Shown here one piece after another: positions 5,752-8,841 of a stretch of DNA of 8,841 bases; position 1 is the stretch's first letter; each line of letters opens with the position of its first letter. The position numbers and the translations under genes are program-made. The DNA is from CAZXBB01 sp964638815 (lineage in GTDB: Bacteria > Planctomycetota > Phycisphaerae > Phycisphaerales > SM1A02), in the NCBI GenBank assembly GCA_964638815.1, contig CAZXBB010000013.1, positions 1 to 8,841 on the forward strand. Direction: 5' to 3'. The notes under the pieces were generated by a model. The model saw only the letters and a list, made by a program, of their open reading frames with translations, did not search any database and was not told the DNA's origin.

Positions 5752-6132
5752 TCCAACATCCTCAACAGGCTGTCCGGTGAACCCGTCACGGGCGAGCCGG
5801 TCCGCTCCGAGACGGGCCTGCTCTACTTCGACATCGCCGTCGGCGATGGGGCGGAGCCGGGCGGACCGACGGCCACCGTGAGGGTTCACTACACCGGCTG
5901 GCTCACGAACGGCACGAAGTTCGACAGCTCGCACGACCGCGGCCAGCCCGCGACTTTCCCGCTCGACCGCGTCATCGCGGGCTGGACGGAGGGCGTCGCC
6001 GGTATGAAGGTGGGCGGGAAGCGCAAGCTCATCGTTCCGCCCGGCCTCGGCTACGGCGCGACCGGGCATCCTCCGGTCATTCCGCCGCGCGCGACGCTGA
6101 TCTTCGACGTCGAGTTACTTGAAGTTCTCTAG
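5740..6132 (+). CDS. Single-domain FKBP-type peptidyl-prolyl isomerase
   Basis: This protein of 130 residues is one FKBP domain (about 27-130) after a short leader. It should catalyse cis-trans isomerisation of prolyl bonds. Active-site equivalents of FKBP12 are intact: Tyr51, Phe61, Asp62, Val78, Ile79, Trp82, Tyr105 and Phe122. The leader LSGEPVTGEPVRSETGL is clearly homologous to LPGEPVEGEPVTLPSGL, which precedes the second FKBP domain of the neighbouring gene, so this is a duplicated or detached third module of that protein. Unlike its neighbour it has no signal peptide and is predicted to stay in the cytoplasm. The ATG at 5740 lies in the last unit of the 16-bp array; an in-frame TGA at 5713-5715 rules out a longer ATG-started form. 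The only ribosome-binding-like element is the weak GAGAA five bases upstream, itself part of the repeat. The stop lies 12 bp before the M3 peptidase gene. Confidence 0.9.
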   Translation: MLDPSNILNRLSGEPVTGEPVRSETGLLYFDIAVGDGAEPGGPTATVRVHYTGWLTNGTKFDSSHDRGQPATFPLDRVIAGWTEGVAGMKVGGKRKLIVPPGLGYGATGHPPVIPPRATLIFDVELLEVL

Positions 6133-6144
6133 AGGTACAGACCC

Positions 6145-8211
6145 ATGAAGCTCGCTCCCCTCGTCATCGCGATCAGCCTGGTCGCCGGTCCGTTCACGCT
6201 CATCGCCGCGGCGGGCACGGCACCGAAGGACGACATCGGGCTCAAGCCGGCGATTCCGGAGCAGTCTCCGATCGAGGCGGCCCTGCGCATGGCGAACCGC
6301 CGCATCGACGACATCGTCTCGATACCGAACGAGCGCCGCACGTTCCGCAACACGATCGCGGCGATGGACGACGTGCTGGCCGAGCTCGAGCTCGGCTCGA
6401 ACATGACGATGTTCATGGCGTACGTCTCGACCGACGCCGAGGAGCGGGATCGCGGCCAGCAGGCGGAGGAGCACTACACAAACTGGCTGATCGATCTCGG
6501 CAAGCGCGAGGATCTCTACGAGGTGATCAAGGCGATCGCGGATACGAACCCGGAACTCCGGGGCGAGGAGCGGCGGCTTCTCGACCACACGATGCGCGAC
6601 TACCGCCGCGCCGGCATGACGCTTTCGAGCAAGACGCGCGAAACGCTGAAGGAGGTCCAGAAGGAGCTGACGCGACTCAGCATCGAGTTCGAGAAGAACA
6701 TCCGCGAAGACGAGACCCGTGTCCCGCTCACCCGCGAGGAGCTGTCCGGCATGTCGGAGGACTACTTCGCCGGGCTCACGCGCACCGGCGACATGTACCT
6801 CCTCGGCATGTCGTACCCCGAGTTCATCCCGATCCAGGACTACTGCGACAACGAGGCCACGCGGGAGAAGACGTGGCTCGCCTACAAGCGACGCGGGGGC
6901 AGGCAGAACGTCCGCGTGCTCGAGCGCATCCTCGAGCTCCGGGCCGAGCACGCCCGGCTGCTGGGATACGCGCACCCGGCGGACTACGAGACCGAGGTCC
7001 GCATGGCGAAGAACGCGGACACGGTGCTGAAGTTCTACGACGAGCTCCGTCCGCTCGTCCGCCGCAAGGCGCGTCTTGACTACCAGGAGTTCGTCGAGGC
7101 GAAGCGACGCCACACCGGCGATTACGCGGCGGAGCTCGAGCCGTGGGATTTCTCCTTCTACGAGAAGCTCCTCAAGAAGGAGAAGTACGCCGTTGACTCG
7201 GAGCTCGTCCGGGAGCACCTGCCGCTCGACGCCTGCATCGACGGGCTGTTCGGCATCACGCAGTCGCTCTACGGGCTGAAGTACACCGACATCACGGAGC
7301 GAGCGCGGGCCGAGGGGCGCAAGTTCTGGCACGAGGACGTGAAGCTCTACGAGGTCACCGACGCCGCCACCGGCGGGCACCTGGGAGACTTCTACCTCGA
7401 TCTCCATCCGCGCGAGAACAAGTACGGTCACGCAGCGCAGTGGGGGCTCGCCCAGCACAAGGTGTGGATCAACGGCGAGGTCACGAAGCCGCTCGCCGCG
7501 CTCGTGTGCAACTTCAGCAAGCCGACGGCGGACAAGCCGTCGCTCCTCACGCACGAGGAGCTCGAGACGTTCTTCCACGAGTTCGGCCACTGTCTGCACA
7601 CGATCCTCAGCGAGGGTCGCTTCTGGCAGTTCTCCGGCACGAGCGTCGAGCGGGACTTCGTGGAAGCGCCGTCGCAGATGTTCGAGAACTGGGTCTGGGA
7701 CGGCGACGTCCTGCGCTCGTTCGCCCGCCACCACAGGACCGGCGCGCCGTTCTCGAGCGACCTGCTCGATGGCATGGTCGCCGCGCGTTACCTCGGCTCC
7801 GGCATGCTCGCCGAGCGGCAGTTCTTCTACGGTCTCTTCGACATGACGTGCCACGTCCGGCCCGACGGCAAGGTGGATACGACCGCGCTCGCGCACGACC
7901 TCTGGGGCGGGCGGGGCGAGGGCGTCGAGCTCTACGCCGCGGTGCCCGAGACCTTCTTCCATGCCGCGTTCGGTCACCTCACCGGGTACCAGGCGGGCTA
8001 CTACGGCTACCAGTGGTCGCTCGTCTACGCGTGCGACATGTTCCAGCGATTCAAGGAGCTGGGCATGCTCGACCCGGATGCCGGGATGTACTACCGCAAG
8101 AACATCCTCGCGAAGGGCGGATCCGAGGACGGACTCGACCTCGTGCGCGGGTACCTCGGGCGCGAGCCGGACATGAAGGCGTTCCTGCGGCATCTGGGTC
8201 TGAATGAGTAG
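6145..8211 (+). CDS. Exported M3 family zinc metallopeptidase (thimet oligopeptidase-like)
   Basis: This protein of 688 residues cleaves short peptides in a deep channel, judging by its family (M3A: thimet oligopeptidase, neurolysin, oligopeptidase A, Dcp). The length almost equals mammalian thimet oligopeptidase (687). The zinc site is complete: His478-Glu479-x-x-His482 in FFHEFGHCLH, and the third ligand Glu507 in DFVEAPSQMFENW, 25 residues on as in the family. The transition-state residues are present as His611, Tyr619 and Tyr622 in HLTGYQAGYYGYQW; this loop is one residue shorter than the HLAGGY form of thimet oligopeptidase. Residues 1-23 form a good signal peptide (MKLAPLVIAISLVAGPF, then small residues), so it probably works outside the cytoplasm, unusual for a family often found inside cells. 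AGAGGT eight bases upstream supports the start. It follows the FKBP gene by 12 bp and is probably in the same operon. Confidence 0.95.
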   Translation: MKLAPLVIAISLVAGPFTLIAAAGTAPKDDIGLKPAIPEQSPIEAALRMANRRIDDIVSIPNERRTFRNTIAAMDDVLAELELGSNMTMFMAYVSTDAEERDRGQQAEEHYTNWLIDLGKREDLYEVIKAIADTNPELRGEERRLLDHTMRDYRRAGMTLSSKTRETLKEVQKELTRLSIEFEKNIREDETRVPLTREELSGMSEDYFAGLTRTGDMYLLGMSYPEFIPIQDYCDNEATREKTWLAYKRRGGRQNVRVLERILELRAEHARLLGYAHPADYETEVRMAKNADTVLKFYDELRPLVRRKARLDYQEFVEAKRRHTGDYAAELEPWDFSFYEKLLKKEKYAVDSELVREHLPLDACIDGLFGITQSLYGLKYTDITERARAEGRKFWHEDVKLYEVTDAATGGHLGDFYLDLHPRENKYGHAAQWGLAQHKVWINGEVTKPLAALVCNFSKPTADKPSLLTHEELETFFHEFGHCLHTILSEGRFWQFSGTSVERDFVEAPSQMFENWVWDGDVLRSFARHHRTGAPFSSDLLDGMVAARYLGSGMLAERQFFYGLFDMTCHVRPDGKVDTTALAHDLWGGRGEGVELYAAVPETFFHAAFGHLTGYQAGYYGYQWSLVYACDMFQRFKELGMLDPDAGMYYRKNILAKGGSEDGLDLVRGYLGREPDMKAFLRHLGLNE

Positions 8212-8340
8212 TCTCGGGTGCTCCGGGCCGGATTGATCCGCCGCTGCGCCCGGACGTGCGGTCGTTCGTCACGAACTTCGCCTCCCTGGAAGGGAGGAGA
8301 GGCTCGCGCGCCGGATCGATACACCAGGAGGCTTGATCCG
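8212..8340. other. Intergenic region with two hairpins
   Basis: The 129 bp between the peptidase and the PspC gene contain an imperfect hairpin with a 6-bp outer stem (8222-8227 with 8249-8254) and a perfect 7-bp hairpin with a three-base loop at 8281-8297 (CCTCCCT, GGA, AGGGAGG). Neither has a following T run, so termination is only a possibility. No convincing promoter was found. Confidence 0.5.
8326..8331 (+). promoter_or_regulatory. Ribosome binding site fixing the PspC start
   Basis: A full AGGAGG lies nine bases before the ATG at 8341. The frame is open further upstream to 8218, but the extra residues look non-coding, and this site selects 8341. Confidence 0.8.
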
Positions 8341-8532
8341 ATGCCACTGCACCGCTCGCGTAATCACCGACTCATCGGCGGCGTTTGTGGTGGCCTGGCG
8401 CACACGCTTGGCTGGAGCCCGACGTGGGTGCGCATCCTCTATGTGCTCGCGTCGGTGCTGTCGGCGGCGTTTCCCGGGTTGATCGTGTACATCGTCCTCT
8501 GGATCGTGATGCCGCTGTCGCGCGAGTCGTAG
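8341..8532 (+). CDS. Small PspC-domain membrane protein
   Basis: This protein of 63 residues consists almost wholly of one PspC domain. The N-terminus carries HRLIGGVCGGLAHTLGWSP, the family signature, followed by WVRILYVLAS and a hydrophobic stretch (about 38-57) ending in IVLWIVMPLS, which should span the membrane. In the phage-shock response PspC is an inner-membrane sensor, but many short PspC proteins occur outside psp operons and have no settled role. No pspA, pspB or pspF gene is present here, so a stress-related membrane function is only an extrapolation from the family. The gene has its own strong ribosome binding site and lies 129 bp after the peptidase gene, so it may be separately transcribed. 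Downstream is the repeat-rich region. Confidence 0.88.
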   Translation: MPLHRSRNHRLIGGVCGGLAHTLGWSPTWVRILYVLASVLSAAFPGLIVYIVLWIVMPLSRES

Positions 8533-8592
8533 ATGAGCGTGTGTGGCCCGCCGGCGGTGTCATGACAACGTGGCCCGGTCCCTGGCTCGGCA

Positions 8593-8656
8593 AGGGCCGG
8601 GTGGGTTCCGTGCGTCGTTCCGTGCCAGTCGTTGCATTCGTGCCCCACCCGGCCCT
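8593..8656. repeat. Perfect 13-bp inverted repeat
   Basis: AGGGCCGGGTGGG at 8593-8605 is exactly complementary to CCCACCCGGCCCT at 8644-8656, enclosing a 38-base loop. The left arm can also pair locally with 8574-8583 and the right part with 8673-8679 (GTGCCCC at 8640-8646 with GGGGCAC), so several exclusive folds exist. No T run follows, so I do not call it a terminator. Confidence 0.65.
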
Positions 8657-8666
8657 GTCAGAGCAC

Positions 8667-8829
8667 AGGACCGGGGCACACCGGAGGCCGGCCGTGTCAC
8701 GGAGGCCGGCCGTGTCACGGGGGCCGGCCGTGTCACGGGGGCCGGCCGTGTCACGGAGGCCGAGGGTGTCCCGGTAGCCGACGGAGTCACGGAGGCCGAC
8801 CGTCTCACGACAACGTGTGCCCCGGTCCT
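8667..8829. repeat. 15-bp inverted repeats enclosing the 18-bp tandem array
   Basis: The 15 bases at 8667-8681 (AGGACCGGGGCACAC) are the exact reverse complement of 8815-8829. They lie just outside the tandem array, and the right arm is part of the second direct-repeat copy. The arrangement resembles the ends of a small non-autonomous element, though no target-site duplication can be shown from this window. Confidence 0.65.
8683..8808. repeat. Seven-unit 18-bp tandem repeat
   Basis: Seven units begin at 8683, 8701, 8719, 8737, 8755, 8773 and 8791. The consensus is GGAGGCCGGCCGTGTCAC; the first four are nearly identical and contain the palindrome GGCCGGCC, while the last three have drifted. 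Since 18 is divisible by three, reading frames remain open for some distance on both strands and give six-residue peptide repeats, but none has a ribosome binding site or recognisable domain. I regard the array as non-coding. Confidence 0.85.
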
Positions 8830-8841
8830 TGGCTCGGCAAG

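Larger units (their letters stand above)
8564..8841. repeat. Direct repeat of about 31-33 bp flanking the 18-bp array
   Basis: The stretch at 8564-8594 recurs at 8809-8841 with a 2-base insertion and one substitution (GACAACGTG, then CCCGGTCC, then TGGCTCGGCAAG in both). The copies are about 245 bp apart, and the second runs into the window edge, so a larger repeat unit may continue beyond it. The region from 8533 to the edge has no supported gene. Confidence 0.7.

Noticed and set aside
4500..5789. A 429-codon minus-strand open frame across the FKBP gene and the 16-bp array
   Set aside because: Its N-terminal peptide repeats only reflect the tandem array, and the remainder is a shadow of the FKBP gene.
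6115..8193. A 692-codon open frame on the minus strand, opposite the M3 peptidase
   Set aside because: It is an antisense shadow in GC-rich DNA: rich in Arg, Val, Leu and Glu, with no domain I recognise, while the plus strand encodes a full, motif-complete peptidase.
8562..8777. A 71-codon plus-strand open frame through the 18-bp repeats
   Set aside because: No good ribosome binding site, low-complexity Arg/Pro/Ser/Val repeats, and openness explained by a repeat length divisible by three.

Overview
The window is GC-rich bacterial chromosome with housekeeping and cell-envelope genes, compactly arranged and framed by two repeat-rich non-coding stretches. The best guess for the source is a Planctomycetota bacterium, perhaps Phycisphaerae-like. 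This is inferred from the pairing of an insertion-bearing acyl carrier protein with two FabA/FabZ-type dehydratases and from the sequence style of the ATP synthase beta subunit. No rRNA or other taxonomic marker is present, so the assignment is tentative.

Layout. Positions 1-302 carry no convincing gene. They hold a family of small perfect hairpins, three copies of a 13-bp motif, and a long two-part hairpin just beyond the last gene of the minus-strand operon. The minus-strand operon, read from 2327 down to 303, encodes a FabZ-type dehydratase, an acyl carrier protein with a large internal insertion, a second and divergent FabA/FabZ-type dehydratase, and an AhpD/carboxymuconolactone-decarboxylase-like protein. 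The first three probably act together in an accessory fatty-acid pathway; the fourth is a likely redox or peroxide-defence partner. A 221-bp divergent intergenic region (2328-2548) carries a good sigma70-like promoter pointing right.

The plus strand then encodes AtpD (F1 beta subunit), here without the gamma or epsilon subunit genes at its sides, followed with start/stop overlap by a MOSC-domain protein. Next come an exported protein joining a PepSY-like domain to two FKBP domains (the first with degenerate active-site positions), a 16-bp tandem array, a single-domain FKBP without a signal peptide, and an exported thimet-oligopeptidase-like M3 metallopeptidase. The FKBPs and peptidase sit close together and may share transcription as an envelope protein-folding and peptide-turnover set. 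A small PspC-domain membrane protein follows.

Positions 8533-8841 hold seven 18-bp tandem repeats enclosed by inverted repeats, and a longer direct repeat that runs into the right edge.

The most unusual object is the 16-bp array at 5608-5751. It lies exactly at the linker position between the second and third of three homologous FKBP modules. Every unit keeps an ATG and a TGA, so the array forms a chain of eight overlapping seven-codon mini-ORFs whose last member overlaps the start of the third FKBP gene.
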